A DNA stretch of 64,000 bases from Pontibacter populi (GCF_019336435.1 NZ_JAHWXQ010000002.1:992001-1056000); one strand, 5' to 3'. Positions 27,915 to 37,285 are shown, counted from the first letter of the stretch. Program-made: numbers and translations. Notes: generated from the sequence alone by a model not told the origin.

Positions 27915-28385
27915 CTACTTTGCAGACTCAGGACGGTACTTTAATTGTAATCCCATCAGGAAATTGCGCAGGATCTGGTCTTTTAGCGGGCGGTAATGTT
28001 GGTGGTCCGGCTTCCGGAAAAAGGCGCTGAGTTCCGATTTACTTAAGCGGAATTTTACCAGGTCCAGCACATCCAGGATATCTTCGTCTTTATAATTTAA
28101 CGCGATCTTGAGTTTGCGCAGGATGATGTTATTGTTCAGGCTTTTTTCAGGCTTTGGTTGCTCGCCTTCTTTTTTGCCACGCTTGTCGTTTATAAATCCG
28201 TTCAGGAAAGCAGCCAGGTTTATGTCCACCAGTTTCTGAAATTCTTCATGGTCTTCCGGCTTCATCCAGTCGCTGATCTCGGTGCGGGTTACTTCTTTAC
28301 CACCAGACGCAAAAAGGTCTATCATTTCAAAATCGCTGATATCAAAGGTGTAGCGCAGGCGGCGTAGTATATCGTTATTGTTCAT
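27915..28385 (-). CDS. DUF1456 family protein (YehS-like)
   Basis: A 156-residue protein with two copies of the DUF1456 helical module: NNDILRRLRYTFDISDFEMI near the start and NNIILRKLKIALNYKDEDIL in the second half, each ending in a basic FF/FLxG segment (FLNGFINDKRGKK, FLMGLQLKYRP). It is cytoplasmic and of unknown function. The gene ends 9 bases before a GNAT gene upstream, so the two probably form one transcript. Confidence 0.88.
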   Translation of the reverse strand: MNNNDILRRLRYTFDISDFEMIDLFASGGKEVTRTEISDWMKPEDHEEFQKLVDINLAAFLNGFINDKRGKKEGEQPKPEKSLNNNIILRKLKIALNYKDEDILDVLDLVKFRLSKSELSAFFRKPDHQHYRPLKDQILRNFLMGLQLKYRPESAK

Positions 28386-28394
28386 GTTTATAGT

Positions 28395-28847
28395 TTAGCT
28401 CAGTTGCTTTTGCATGCACACGCTGTTTTCAACACCTGCATACTGGCCGTAGTTCGGAATTACGGTGTAGCCACTGTTTTTGTATAGTTCTATGGCTTCG
28501 GCTTGTTTCATGCCGGTTTCTAATATGGTAGCCGTATAGTTCAGTTCCTTTGCCCAGTCTTCCAGGGCGGTTAGTATTTGCTTTGCTATCCCTTGCCTTC
28601 TGAAATCAGGGTGCACGAACATGCGCTTTACTTCGACTATAGTTTCGGTGTAGGATTTTATAGCGCCACAGCCAGCCACCACGCCATCTTTGTAAGCTAT
28701 GATCACTTCTTTTATAGCATCTACTTTATTGTACTGCGCATAAAAAGCATGGTCGTCGCCATCTTTCTCTTCTAAGTCCTGGTCCAGTAAAACTACAAGG
28801 CTCTGGAAGTCGGGGTTATCGGAAGTGGTTCGGGTTAGGGTTAGCAT
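28395..28847 (-). CDS. GNAT family N-acetyltransferase
   Basis: A 150-residue GCN5-related acetyltransferase. The acetyl-CoA-binding motif A is VKRMFVHPDFRRQGIAKQIL and motif B is YKNSGYTVIPNYGQYAG. The start LTRTTSDNPDFQSLVVLLDQ is typical of a subfamily fused to or confused with MarR-linked acetyltransferases. The acceptor substrate is not known. It precedes the DUF1456 gene by 9 bases on the same strand. Confidence 0.88.
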   Translation of the reverse strand: MLTLTRTTSDNPDFQSLVVLLDQDLEEKDGDDHAFYAQYNKVDAIKEVIIAYKDGVVAGCGAIKSYTETIVEVKRMFVHPDFRRQGIAKQILTALEDWAKELNYTATILETGMKQAEAIELYKNSGYTVIPNYGQYAGVENSVCMQKQLS

Positions 28848-28924
28848 TTAGGGGTGAATTCTAATTTCAACGGTAGTACTATAGAGCGTTTTAATATATA
28901 TTAGCTTATGTTTGGTTTAGTAAA

Positions 28925-29548
28925 TTAATCATAGAGATGGTTCTTTTTAGTAAGAACCCAATCTTGAATTATTTTGTACAGATTGATAGAAACCGTAATC
29001 ATATCAATTACGAATATCTTAAGCTCATCAAATGAGTAGTTGTCAAAGCTTCCAACTTCTACTCTGAATTTTGCTTCTTCACTTTCATTGATTGATTTTA
29101 TTCTCTCTAAATGCTCCTTACCGAAATGAATATGACTACAGTATTTTAGATATAAATCGAGCATTCCTTTAAATCTTTCATCAAATTTTTCGGCCAAATA
29201 TTTATCGCTGAATAATTTACCGTTTAAGTCTTTGAATCTGTTTATAGGCTTGCCATCTAAAACATAATCAAGATAGTTTTCATCTTCCGCAATTAAAATA
29301 GAATAGTATCTTATCAAATTGTCAATTTGAATTCTTATAAGATGCAATGCAGAAAAAGTGTTATCTTCTTTAATTAAAGTTCTAAATGCATTATTAATGG
29401 AAATAGCGCGATTTAAGACGCTTAATGCGACTAAATCAATTTTCATTACTTGAGTATCCTGCTTCATAATATCTTTAGCAAGGTTATTATAATCTACACT
29501 TAACAATTCAAGTTTCTCGACAATCTCAAGTAATTCGTTTTTATCCAT
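28925..29548 (-). CDS. AT-rich orphan protein, possibly HEPN-like
   Basis: A 207-residue, mostly helical protein with no family I can name. The segments ALHLIRIQIDNLIRYYSIL and YCSHIHFGKEHLERI loosely recall HEPN or DUF5677-type helical proteins, but this is weak. The gene is visibly richer in A and T than its neighbours and holds no CTATAG motif, which suggests recent acquisition. No toxin, nuclease or phage gene accompanies it. Confidence 0.62.
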   Translation of the reverse strand: MDKNELLEIVEKLELLSVDYNNLAKDIMKQDTQVMKIDLVALSVLNRAISINNAFRTLIKEDNTFSALHLIRIQIDNLIRYYSILIAEDENYLDYVLDGKPINRFKDLNGKLFSDKYLAEKFDERFKGMLDLYLKYCSHIHFGKEHLERIKSINESEEAKFRVEVGSFDNYSFDELKIFVIDMITVSINLYKIIQDWVLTKKNHLYD

Positions 29549-29628
29549 GGTGATTAATTCCTAATTGCACTAAACAAATGGATAATAATAACTACACATT
29601 TATCTGAACTATAGATAGCAAAGATCCC

Positions 29629-30459
29629 CTACAAATGCTGCACGTACTGCTCCAGGTATCCTTCCATTTCGCGTTGCACTTCCAGGGCTGCTTCGCGGGC
29701 TTTTTCGGCGAAGTCGCGGCCGGATGAGGCGTAGATAATAGCGCGGGAAGAATTGACCAACAGGCCACAGCGCTGATTCATACCTAAACGGGAAATCTCT
29801 TCCAGGCTTCCGCCCTGCGCACCGATGCCCGGCACCAGCAGGAAATGGGCCGGAACTATAGCCCGAACACGCTGCACATATTCCGCCTGCGTGGCGCCGA
29901 CCACGAACATTAACTGGCCGGCTGTTCCCCAAGTTGAGCTTTCGCGCAGTACCTGCTCCCACAAGTATTCTTCGCTTCCATCCGCAAGGCGCAGCATCTG
30001 GAAATCCTGGCTGCCTGGGTTAGAAGTTAAAGCAAGCAAAATAACCCACTTTCCACCCTGCACCAGAAACGGTTTCACCGAATCAGAGCCCATGTAGGGC
30101 GCTACGGTAACAGAGTCGAAGTTCATGGTCTCGAAAAAGGCACGCGCATATAGCTCGGAGGTATTGCCAATGTCGCCGCGTTTGGCGTCGGCTATCGTAA
30201 ATATCTCCTGCGGGATGTGGTTTATAGTTCGTTCCAGGCTCACCCACCCTTTCGGCCCCTGCGCTTCGTAAAACGCGATATTCGGTTTGTAAGCCACGCA
30301 CAAGTCGGCAGTAGCATCTATGATCTGGCGGTTAAACTCAAAAACCGGATCTTCAAAATCCAGCAAATGTTCCGGCAGCTTCTTCGGGTCGGTATCGAGG
30401 CCAACGCACAGGTAGGATTTCTTTTGCAGGATCTGTTCGAATAGTTTTTCTCTTGTCAT
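29629..30459 (-). CDS. pyrF: Orotidine 5'-phosphate decarboxylase
   Basis: A 276-residue type 2 OMP decarboxylase, the last step of UMP synthesis. Signature parts are [30 protein letters not shown], the catalytic [20 protein letters not shown] (Lys-Asp pair) and [16 protein letters not shown] start at the ATG at 30459 ([20 protein letters not shown]); an in-frame start at 30486 would add 9 residues not seen in homologues. pyrD lies 4.3 kb away on the same strand but is not in the same transcript. Confidence 0.95.
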   Translation of the reverse strand: MTREKLFEQILQKKSYLCVGLDTDPKKLPEHLLDFEDPVFEFNRQIIDATADLCVAYKPNIAFYEAQGPKGWVSLERTINHIPQEIFTIADAKRGDIGNTSELYARAFFETMNFDSVTVAPYMGSDSVKPFLVQGGKWVILLALTSNPGSQDFQMLRLADGSEEYLWEQVLRESSTWGTAGQLMFVVGATQAEYVQRVRAIVPAHFLLVPGIGAQGGSLEEISRLGMNQRCGLLVNSSRAIIYASSGRDFAEKAREAALEVQREMEGYLEQYVQHL

Positions 30460-30483
30460 GGCGGTAGGTGGGTTAGGTCTGTA

Positions 30484-30491
30484 CAAATGTA
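30484..30491 (-). promoter_or_regulatory. -7 box of pyrF
   Basis: TACATTTG on the minus strand matches TAnnTTTG, 25 bases before the chosen start. This also argues against the longer pyrF start, which would begin inside the promoter region. No -33 TTG was found. Confidence 0.45.
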
Positions 30492-30650
30492 AGCGTTTAA
30501 GCCGTGGTGTAAAAACCGATTTTATGGTTGCTGAAAGGTAGTTATTGCTTAGGCTATAGTATCCCCCCTACCCTGATGCTGTCCGCTTAATACCTGTTAA
30601 AGCTGATTCAGAACATCATTATCTGAATCAGCAACTATTCATAACAATCC

Positions 30651-31339
30651 ATGGCGCGAGCGTCCTCGCTCGTGACGTACTATAGCAGGGGCCTCCGGCC
30701 CCTTTTGCTTTTTATACCTGCTACATGCTTCTTCGTACTTACGAGCATGTCTGAAAAGTATAAAACATATGATGGAGGTACTTTTTTTATAACCCTGAGC
30801 GTAGTCGGCTGGATTGATGTTTTTACCAGAAGAGAATATGCAGATGAGTTAGTGGATAACCTTAACTACTGTAGTGAGCATAAGGGCATGAAGATCTATA
30901 GTTACTGTATTATGCCCAGCCACTTACACATGATCTGCTCAACTGAAAAAGAAAAGCTAAGCGATATTCTGCGTGACTTTAAAAGCTATTCTGCTAAACG
31001 TATTCTTTCTCTAATTGAGGATAATCCCACTGAAAGCCGAAAAGAATGGCTGCTATATTTATTCCGCTTTTTCAAACAAAGTATCAGGCACAATAAGGAT
31101 TATCAATTCTGGCAACAGCATAACCATCCATTAGATATAACGAATGCTAAAATGTTCCAGCAGAAGATAGATTACATTGAGCAAAATCCTGTTGTAGCTG
31201 GATTGGTAACAGACGCTGCTTATTATACTTTTAGCAGTGCAAATCCGGATGGACTTGTGAAGCTGGCAGTAGGTTAAAATTGAAAAAAGGGCCAGAGGCC
31301 CCTGCTATAGTACGTCACGAGCGCGGACGCTCGCGCCAT
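30651..31339 (+). mobile_element. RAYT unit with hairpin-bearing inverted ends
   Basis: A transposase gene bounded by inverted arms (30651-30706 and 31283-31339) that differ at only about three positions over some 56 bases. The left arm has a GAGCG-TCCT-CGCTC hairpin and a GGGGCC-TCC-GGCCCC hairpin; the right arm has a GGGCC-AGAG-GCCC hairpin and a GAGCG-CGGA-CGCTC hairpin. The outer ends read ATGGCGCGAG and CTCGCGCCAT. Between the two hairpins of each arm lies a CTATAG motif. Confidence 0.85.
30747..31277 (+). CDS. REP-associated tyrosine transposase (Y1 family)
   Basis: A 176-residue HUH-type single-strand transposase of the RAYT/TnpA-REP group (PF01797). The HUH metal site is His59 and His61 in CIMPSHLHMIC and the likely nucleophile is Tyr81 in DFKSYSAKRI; the WxxxF-type FRFFKQSIRHNKDYQFWQQH and YIEQNPVVAGLV segments are RAYT hallmarks. 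Family knowledge: these enzymes cut and join single-stranded hairpin DNA and are credited with spreading REP elements, while the gene itself usually stays single-copy. I start at 30747 (MSEKYKTYDGG); a start at 30651 would translate the left repeat arm. The frame is intact. Confidence 0.9.
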   Translation: MSEKYKTYDGGTFFITLSVVGWIDVFTRREYADELVDNLNYCSEHKGMKIYSYCIMPSHLHMICSTEKEKLSDILRDFKSYSAKRILSLIEDNPTESRKEWLLYLFRFFKQSIRHNKDYQFWQQHNHPLDITNAKMFQQKIDYIEQNPVVAGLVTDAAYYTFSSANPDGLVKLAVG

Positions 31340-31362
31340 AGTTTGTTCAACTATAAACAAAA

Positions 31363-31392
31363 AAAGGCTGCTCCGTTTCCGAAGCAGCCTTT
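31363..31392 (-). terminator. Terminator of lolA
   Basis: A 10-bp stem (AAAGGCTGCT / AGCAGCCTTT) with a 10-base loop and a run of seven T on the minus strand, 20 bases past the lolA stop. Confidence 0.87.
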
Positions 31393-31412
31393 CTCATCAT
31401 ATTTGGTTGGGT

Positions 31413-32060
31413 TTATCTTAAATCCACTACGCTTACACCCTTGTATTTTGCTTTGTTAAAGCTGAAAGTATCGGCGGCCAGCGTTGGGTTTGGCTGGAAG
31501 TTTTTAATACTATAAGTATAACGGATGCCATTGTTGCGGAACATTTTCCAGCTTTTCAAAGTCTTGTCTTTCTGGTTGATGTAGAGGCGCACTTTAAAGA
31601 TCGGGTTGTTGCGGTCTTCCGGTGCCATTTCAATCACATCATACATCACGCCATCTGTACCTTTTTCCGGACCGGTATATGCATACTTATAGCCTTTCTT
31701 GTACATGTCAAAAATTTTGCTCGGCGACATTACTTCCGCTTCCGGATCAGACTCGGTTATAGTTACTTCGTTCACATCTTTCAGGTAGGTCCACATGAGC
31801 TTACCGTCGCTGATGATCTCCTGTCCGCTTACACCCAGCCTGTATTTAGGGCCGCTCACGAGAATGTTTCCTTCCACGGTTTCCTTTGCTTTAGAAGCAT
31901 TGCTTTCCATAGTTTGGGTGAATGTAGCTTTAAACGCTTTCATTGCTTTGTATTTAGCGCTCATAGCGTTCAGTATTTTAGTTGCCTGCGGGTCTTGCTG
32001 TGCGCTTGCCAGGTTCACAAAAAGGAACATTACAAGTACTAGAGAGAGTATTCTTTTCAT
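31413..32060 (-). CDS. lolA: LolA-family outer membrane lipoprotein carrier
   Basis: A 215-residue periplasmic protein with a signal peptide (MKRILSLVLVMFLFVNLASA). The LolA-like beta-barrel is seen in FKATFTQTMESN, GNILVSGPKYRLGVSGQEII, SDGKLMWTYLKDVNEVTI and the closing TLAADTFSFNKAKYKGVSVV. LolA ferries lipoproteins from the inner membrane LolCDE to the outer membrane. It lies 23 bases after ftsK on the same strand, an arrangement also common in Bacteroidota, so the two are probably co-transcribed. Confidence 0.9.
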   Translation of the reverse strand: MKRILSLVLVMFLFVNLASAQQDPQATKILNAMSAKYKAMKAFKATFTQTMESNASKAKETVEGNILVSGPKYRLGVSGQEIISDGKLMWTYLKDVNEVTITESDPEAEVMSPSKIFDMYKKGYKYAYTGPEKGTDGVMYDVIEMAPEDRNNPIFKVRLYINQKDKTLKSWKMFRNNGIRYTYSIKNFQPNPTLAADTFSFNKAKYKGVSVVDLR

Positions 32061-32083
32061 TTCAAAAGGTTCTTTTATTAAGC

Positions 32084-34696
32084 TTACCCCATCGTATTCA
32101 ATAACTGTTCCAAACTGTATTCGTCAGGTATTAAAACTTCACGGGCCTTGCTTCCCTCAAAAGCGCCAACTATACCAGCCGACTCCAACTGGTCAATTAA
32201 GCGCCCAGCACGGTTGTAACCTAGCTTAAGGCGACGCTGTAACAACGAGGTGCTTCCCTGCTGGTGCTGCACTATAATGCGGGCTGCTTCTTCAAACAAC
32301 GGGTCTCTTGAGCTTGGGTCAAAGTCCACTTTCTCGGCTCCGCTTTCGTCACCCACAAATTCAGGCAATAAATAAGCATCGCTGTAGCCCTGCTGCTCAC
32401 CAATATAATCACAGATACGGTCTACTTCCGGGGTATCCACAAACGCACACTGAATACGGATGATGTCGGAACCTATCGAGAACAGCATGTCCCCCTGGCC
32501 TATCAACTGATCAGCACCACCGGCATCCAGGATAGTTCTGGAGTCGATCTTAGAGGTTACTTTAAAAGAGATACGCGCCGGGAAGTTGGCTTTAATAATA
32601 CCTGTAATTACGTTTACCGACGGACGCTGCGTGGCAACCACCAGGTGAATACCAATGGCTCGGGCCAGCTGTGCCAGACGCGCGATCGGCGTTTCCACTT
32701 CCTTACCTGCAGTCATCATTAAGTCGGCCAACTCATCTATAACCAACACAATGAACGGCATAAACTTGTGTCCCTTTTTCGGGTTCAGCTTACGCTCTAC
32801 AAACTTGCGGTTATATTCTTTCAGGTTACGGCAGCCGGCATCTTTCAGCAAGTCGTAGCGCATATCCATCTCCATACACAGCGAGTTCAGCGTGTTCACT
32901 ACCTTTTTGGTGTCGGTAATGATGGCTTCTTCGCTATCCGGAAGCTTTGCTAAAAAGTGGCGCTCAATTTTATTGAACAGCGACAATTCCACCTTCTTCG
33001 GATCGACCAACACAAACTTTAGCTGCGATGGATGGCGCTTGTAAAGTAAAGATGTAAGAATAATGTTCAGACCAACCGACTTACCCTGACCAGTAGCACC
33101 CGCCATCAGCAAGTGAGGCATTTTTGCTAAGTCAGTGATGAAAACTTCGTTGGTGATGGTCTTACCAAAAGCGATTGGCAGGTCCATTTCAGACTTCAGG
33201 AATTTCTCAGTAGACAGGATAGATTTGATCGACACCATTTCTTTTTTGGTGTTCGGCACTTCTATACCTATCGTTCCCTTGCCCGGTATTGGCGCAATAA
33301 TTCGGATACCCAGGGCCGCTAAGCTTAGGGCAATGTCATCTTCCAGGTTCTTGATTTTCGAGATTCGTACACCCGCATCCGGCACAATTTCATACAGTGT
33401 TACGGTTGGGCCTATAGTTGCTTTAATGCTGGCAATACCGATGTTATAGTTGCCAAGCGTCTCTACAATTTTGTCTTTGTTGGCTTCCAGCTCTTCTTTG
33501 GTAACCGATACTTTGCTGGCACCATAGTCGGTCAGCAGTTCTATAGTTGGGTACTGGTAACGGGCAAGGTCGAGGGTCGGGTCATAGTTCTCGATCGCTT
33601 CGCCAGTTTCTTCTACAGGGGCTTCTTCTATCACCAGGTCCAGTTCTTCTTCGCCTTCAGCGGTATCAAACTCCATCTCCGCTTCCTCAAAAAGACTATC
33701 GTCTTCTATATCCAGTTCCAGAGTTGGTGCATTAGACTTCGGAGCAATTGGAGGAATAGAACGCAGTTCCATTTCCAAAGCCTGGTTTATGGCATCTTCT
33801 TCGTCCTCGTCAAAGAACTCATCCTCTTCTTCGTCCTCTTCATATTCTAAGGATGCGGTCGGGTCGGCGTTGTGATTGATGTTACGTGCAGAGCCATGCA
33901 ACACATCACTGATAGAGGAAGCAGCTCTTCTTTCTGATGTTGCATCAGATGCCTCAGCATTAGCTCTGCCTGTCCAGTTTATAGTTGTGATATCAAAGAA
34001 GAACACCAGGAAAACCAGGAACAGGAAGCCCAGTACCAACCCGGAGCCCCAGCCGATGAGTGAGGTCATCCAGATCGCGGTTTCAATGCCGATACCGCCT
34101 CCTAAAAAGCCCAGCTGATCTACAGCACCGGCAGTATACACAATGTAACCAAGCGTTAAGCTAAGCCACAGCATGCTAAAGCTGCACAAGCCCAGCACAT
34201 ACGACAACGATACAGTTACGCGCTTGAAAACAATACGGGCACCGGTGAAGAACACTACCGGAATGGCAAAGAAGGCACCAATACCCAGCCATTTGTAGAT
34301 AAACAGATGCGATAACCAGGCGCCGAACAAACCAAGCCAGTTTTCAGCCTCCTGGCCACTCTCTTTCAGGCCTGTCGCGTTTACTGACTCCACTACACTC
34401 TGGTCGGCGTGACCCGTGAACAGGTACGACACGAATGCGATCACCATACAGAATGAAAGCAGCAGGAAGAAAAAGCCAACAAACAGCTTAAACCGCCTGT
34501 CCTGCAGGAAGCTTATTCTGAAGCTTGGAAACTTAATGCTCGGAAAAGAGAACTTAAATGATCTCCCTGATTTCTGCTTCGGCTGTGCCTGGCTTCGGGG
34601 AGTGTTCGCAGCGGTCCGGGGTTCGTTACGGCCCCGAAACTCATTCTTTGCCCTACTCTCGTTCTGTGCTCCGCTTCTGTACGTGTTCTTTGCCAT
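32084..34696 (-). CDS. ftsK: DNA translocase FtsK
   Basis: An 870-residue FtsK/SpoIIIE motor. The N-terminal quarter has four membrane helices, then a very acidic linker (EYEDEEEDEFFDEDEEDAI). The motor has Walker A in MAGATGQGKSVGLN, Walker B in IVLVIDELADLMM and the RecA-like ATQRPSVNVITG segment. The C-terminal winged-helix gamma domain (TSLLQRRLKLGYNRAGRLID) reads the polar KOPS guide sequences and activates XerCD at dif; a xerD gene is in this window at 44188. It is followed by lolA. Confidence 0.96.
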   Translation of the reverse strand: MAKNTYRSGAQNESRAKNEFRGRNEPRTAANTPRSQAQPKQKSGRSFKFSFPSIKFPSFRISFLQDRRFKLFVGFFFLLLSFCMVIAFVSYLFTGHADQSVVESVNATGLKESGQEAENWLGLFGAWLSHLFIYKWLGIGAFFAIPVVFFTGARIVFKRVTVSLSYVLGLCSFSMLWLSLTLGYIVYTAGAVDQLGFLGGGIGIETAIWMTSLIGWGSGLVLGFLFLVFLVFFFDITTINWTGRANAEASDATSERRAASSISDVLHGSARNINHNADPTASLEYEEDEEEDEFFDEDEEDAINQALEMELRSIPPIAPKSNAPTLELDIEDDSLFEEAEMEFDTAEGEEELDLVIEEAPVEETGEAIENYDPTLDLARYQYPTIELLTDYGASKVSVTKEELEANKDKIVETLGNYNIGIASIKATIGPTVTLYEIVPDAGVRISKIKNLEDDIALSLAALGIRIIAPIPGKGTIGIEVPNTKKEMVSIKSILSTEKFLKSEMDLPIAFGKTITNEVFITDLAKMPHLLMAGATGQGKSVGLNIILTSLLYKRHPSQLKFVLVDPKKVELSLFNKIERHFLAKLPDSEEAIITDTKKVVNTLNSLCMEMDMRYDLLKDAGCRNLKEYNRKFVERKLNPKKGHKFMPFIVLVIDELADLMMTAGKEVETPIARLAQLARAIGIHLVVATQRPSVNVITGIIKANFPARISFKVTSKIDSRTILDAGGADQLIGQGDMLFSIGSDIIRIQCAFVDTPEVDRICDYIGEQQGYSDAYLLPEFVGDESGAEKVDFDPSSRDPLFEEAARIIVQHQQGSTSLLQRRLKLGYNRAGRLIDQLESAGIVGAFEGSKAREVLIPDEYSLEQLLNTMG

Positions 34697-34718
34697 ACCC
34701 TTCGACTAATTAGAATTC

Positions 34719-34726
34719 CAAATTTA
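34719..34726 (-). promoter_or_regulatory. -7 box of ftsK
   Basis: TAAATTTG on the minus strand fits TAnnTTTG and lies 23 bases before the ftsK start. A matching TTG was not seen. Confidence 0.48.
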
Positions 34727-34774
34727 CATTTTTTGGGTGGATTGCGAAGAGCAATTGCATCGGCTTTCAAAAAT

Positions 34775-35806
34775 TTATCTGGCGAGCAGTTTCTTGTTAA
34801 TCTGGGAGATGAGTGAAGGGCCTTCGTAAATGAAACCAGTGTATAGTTGCACCAGGTCAGCACCGGCATCCAGTTTCTCCAGGGCATCTTCCGCAGTCAT
34901 AATTCCGCCTACGCCAATGAGTTTTATAGTTTGCGGCAGGCGCTGGCGCAGGTATCTTATAATTTCTGTTGAGCGTTGGGTAAGTGGCTTTCCACTCAGG
35001 CCACCAGCTCCTATTTCCTGCACTTTTTGGGCTGATGCGTGCAGTCCATCGCGGCTTATAGTTGTGTTGGTTGCAATAATACCACTCAGGTTAGCTTCCT
35101 GGGCAATTTCGATGATGTCGTTCAGCTGGGCATCGTTCAGGTCTGGCGCAATTTTGAGCAGCAGTGGCTTTGGCTTTGGCATTTTGCTGTTTTGCTCCTG
35201 TAAAGCAAGGAGCAGTTGCTGTAGAGGCTCTTTTTCCTGTAGCGCACGCAAATCCGGGGTGTTGGGCGAACTTACATTTACTACAAAATAATCCACTACA
35301 TCATACAGCGCCTTAAAGCAATACAGGTAATCGTTCAGGGCATCCTCGTTGGGTGTTACTTTGTTCTTACCGATGTTGCCGCCAACTATAACGTTGCTCT
35401 TGCGAGCTCTTAGTCTGGCTACTGCAGCATCTACTCCTTCGTTATTGAAACCCATGCGGTTGATAATGGCCTGATCTTCGGGTAAGCGGAACAACCGCGG
35501 CTTTGGGTTACCCTCCTGCCCTTTCGGAGTCAGCGTCCCGATCTCAATAAAGCCAAAACCCAGGTTTCCCAGTTCGTCAATCAGCTTCGCATCTTTGTCA
35601 AAACCGGCTGCCAACCCAACCGGGTTCGGAAATTTCAGGCCAAACAATTCCCGCTCCAGTTTCGGACTTTGTACACCAAACATGCTGTTGCTTATAGTCT
35701 TAGCAAGTGGCAGTTTGTAAACGGTTTGCAAAGCATCGGTAGTCAGGTAATGAACTTTCTCAGGATCGAGTTTGAAAAGTAACGGGCGAAGCAGGCTTTT
35801 ATACAC
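34775..35806 (-). CDS. pyrD: Dihydroorotate dehydrogenase (quinone), class 2
   Basis: A 343-residue class 2 enzyme that oxidises dihydroorotate to orotate and passes electrons to menaquinone at the inner membrane. The N-terminal amphipathic helix [20 protein letters not shown] is the quinone tunnel lid. FMN-site segments include [50 protein letters not shown] (catalytic Ser) and [20 protein letters not shown]. It is a single gene with its own -7 box, upstream of repeat DNA. Confidence 0.96.
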   Translation of the reverse strand: MYKSLLRPLLFKLDPEKVHYLTTDALQTVYKLPLAKTISNSMFGVQSPKLERELFGLKFPNPVGLAAGFDKDAKLIDELGNLGFGFIEIGTLTPKGQEGNPKPRLFRLPEDQAIINRMGFNNEGVDAAVARLRARKSNVIVGGNIGKNKVTPNEDALNDYLYCFKALYDVVDYFVVNVSSPNTPDLRALQEKEPLQQLLLALQEQNSKMPKPKPLLLKIAPDLNDAQLNDIIEIAQEANLSGIIATNTTISRDGLHASAQKVQEIGAGGLSGKPLTQRSTEIIRYLRQRLPQTIKLIGVGGIMTAEDALEKLDAGADLVQLYTGFIYEGPSLISQINKKLLAR

Positions 35807-35837
35807 GGCAGCAGGTTTAGGGTTATGTTACTGCAAA

Positions 35838-35845
35838 CAAAGATA
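35838..35845 (-). promoter_or_regulatory. -7 box of pyrD
   Basis: TATCTTTG on the minus strand matches TAnnTTTG about 32 bases before the start codon. The -33 region shows no TTG. Confidence 0.48.
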
Positions 35846-35926
35846 GGGAATGAAGTTTGAAAGTTGGAGGAGTTGTTGGAGTTTAGGAGTTAAAGAGGTG
35901 GAGAGATTTGACTTAGAAATTTGCTC

Positions 35927-36041
35927 TTTCGGACATCCTTGTCCGGAAGCACTCTGCTGGGGATTTCCTAATCCCCGTCTTACGGTTTACGCGGACAAAG
36001 ATGTCCGCAGCAGATTTGGTTTCGGATTCAGAAATCCGAAA
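35927..36041 (+). repeat. Four-hairpin composite element, copy 4
   Basis: Cores GGACA-TCCT-TGTCC, GGATT-TCCT-AATCC, GGACA-AAGA-TGTCC and GGATT-CAGA-AATCC, in the same order as copy 1. The third stem here is GGACA where copy 1 has GGACT, changed on both strands. Confidence 0.83.
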
Positions 36042-36113
36042 CAGCTATACAGCTATAGTTTGAAACAGCAACTATTCTAAACAGCTATAGTTAGGCAAAT
36101 TTCAAATAGTAAA

Positions 36114-36213
36114 AGACCTAGCAGTGCGCGCAGCTCCTGCTAGTGTCTTATCAGCTAAATAGCAAACGCTATTGACACAGACGCTCGCAGGAGCTGCGCA
36201 CACTACGAGGTCT
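36114..36213. repeat. AGACCTAGCAGTG inverted-repeat element, short form
   Basis: Left arm starts AGACCTAGCAGTGCGCGCAG, right arm ends GCGCACACTACGAGGTCT. The arms are imperfect inverted copies of about 34 bases around a 32-base centre. A second, longer element with perfect arms is at 57758-57960. Confidence 0.72.
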
Positions 36214-36214
36214 G

Positions 36215-37282
36215 TTAATCTGCTTTCAACTTCTTCCACGCTGCTTCCAGCTCCATATTTGGCTCTGGTTTATAGTTGGTTTTGCGGATATGACTTTCTA
36301 TTTCTTTGATACGGTCGTTGGTATTTGGGTGTGTGCTGATGAATTTCAGGAACTCAGGTTCATCAGAATTAAGTCGCTCCATGAGCCAGACCATGCCTTT
36401 TGGGTTCAGTTTGTTTTGTACCAGCAACTCCAGACCAGCTTTATCTGAATCTGATTCTGCTGTGCGGCTGTATTCCAAATTGTTCAGCGTTGAGGCGTTA
36501 TCAACTATAACGGCTGCAATGCCGCTTACATCGCCAAACAACACCGAGGCCAGCATAAAATAAGACAAACTGCGGGTTAGCGCCTTGGTAGAGTGGCGCA
36601 TCTGCACGTGCCCGATCTCGTGACCCAGCAAACCTGCCAACTCCTCGTGGTGCTCCATTTCATCTAAAATGGCATCGTGCACAACTATAAATCCACCTGG
36701 TACGGCAAAAGCATTAACCATGTCATCCTCCACCACTGTTACATGTATCGGAAAATCAGATTCTACTTTGAGCGCAGACAGGTATTGTTGTAAGGCTTCG
36801 GTTTTGGCAGAATCTATTGTTTGGCCCTGCATCATCTGGGCGTGCAGTTGTTCGCCCATAGCCCGCTCGTAACTTACCGGGAAATGCGATGCTACCTTCT
36901 CGGCCAGCGCCGGAACGCCCCACACAAACAGAACGATGGCCAGACCGAGCAAACTCAGTCCGCCAACTACCAGGCCTGTCAGGCCGGTTTTAGCAAATGA
37001 ACTATAGCGCGACTTCAGAAATTTTGCATCCCGATACTGTTGCTCCAGCGCTTCTTTAAAACCCTGCTCAAAAACAGAAATGCTTTGCCTCGGAAATTTG
37101 CCATACTCCAGAATAGTGTTGGCGTCGTTAAACTCAGATTTATGAATCTCAGAAAGGTCCCAGATCTCGGTGCCGGTCTCGTCGTCTGTTTGCCAGGCTA
37201 CCCGGATGTAACTGGGCTCTAGCGTAATAAAAGCGGGCATACCTTTGGAGGTACGCCCGTTGTAATATTTTCCTTCAAACAT
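36215..37282 (-). CDS. M48 family metallopeptidase
   Basis: A 355-residue membrane zinc protease. A non-enzymatic N-terminal segment (about 1-90) is followed by a membrane helix (LTGLVVGGLSLLGLAIVLFV, about 98-120) and the peptidase with HExxH in LLGHEIGHVQMRHSTKAL and the third ligand region NNLEYSRTAESDSDKAGLEL. HPNTNDRIKEIESHI near the end is also typical. It resembles BepA/LoiP-type quality-control proteases of the envelope. It starts three bases after the stop of the upstream YjgN-like gene, so they form an operon. Confidence 0.9.
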   Translation of the reverse strand: MFEGKYYNGRTSKGMPAFITLEPSYIRVAWQTDDETGTEIWDLSEIHKSEFNDANTILEYGKFPRQSISVFEQGFKEALEQQYRDAKFLKSRYSSFAKTGLTGLVVGGLSLLGLAIVLFVWGVPALAEKVASHFPVSYERAMGEQLHAQMMQGQTIDSAKTEALQQYLSALKVESDFPIHVTVVEDDMVNAFAVPGGFIVVHDAILDEMEHHEELAGLLGHEIGHVQMRHSTKALTRSLSYFMLASVLFGDVSGIAAVIVDNASTLNNLEYSRTAESDSDKAGLELLVQNKLNPKGMVWLMERLNSDEPEFLKFISTHPNTNDRIKEIESHIRKTNYKPEPNMELEAAWKKLKAD

Positions 37283-37285
37283 AAT

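Larger units (their letters stand above)
35807..36214. other. Gene-free gap with composite and terminal-inverted-repeat element
   Basis: Holds the pyrD promoter region, composite copy 4 (35927-36041), two CTATAG motifs (36053, 36085) and a ~100-bp inverted-repeat element (36114-36213) that ends one base before the M48 stop codon. No coding frame was seen. Confidence 0.78.

Noticed and set aside
30651..30746. Upstream extension of the RAYT gene
   Set aside because: The extension translates the left inverted repeat arm; RAYT proteins start near the residue chosen at 30747.
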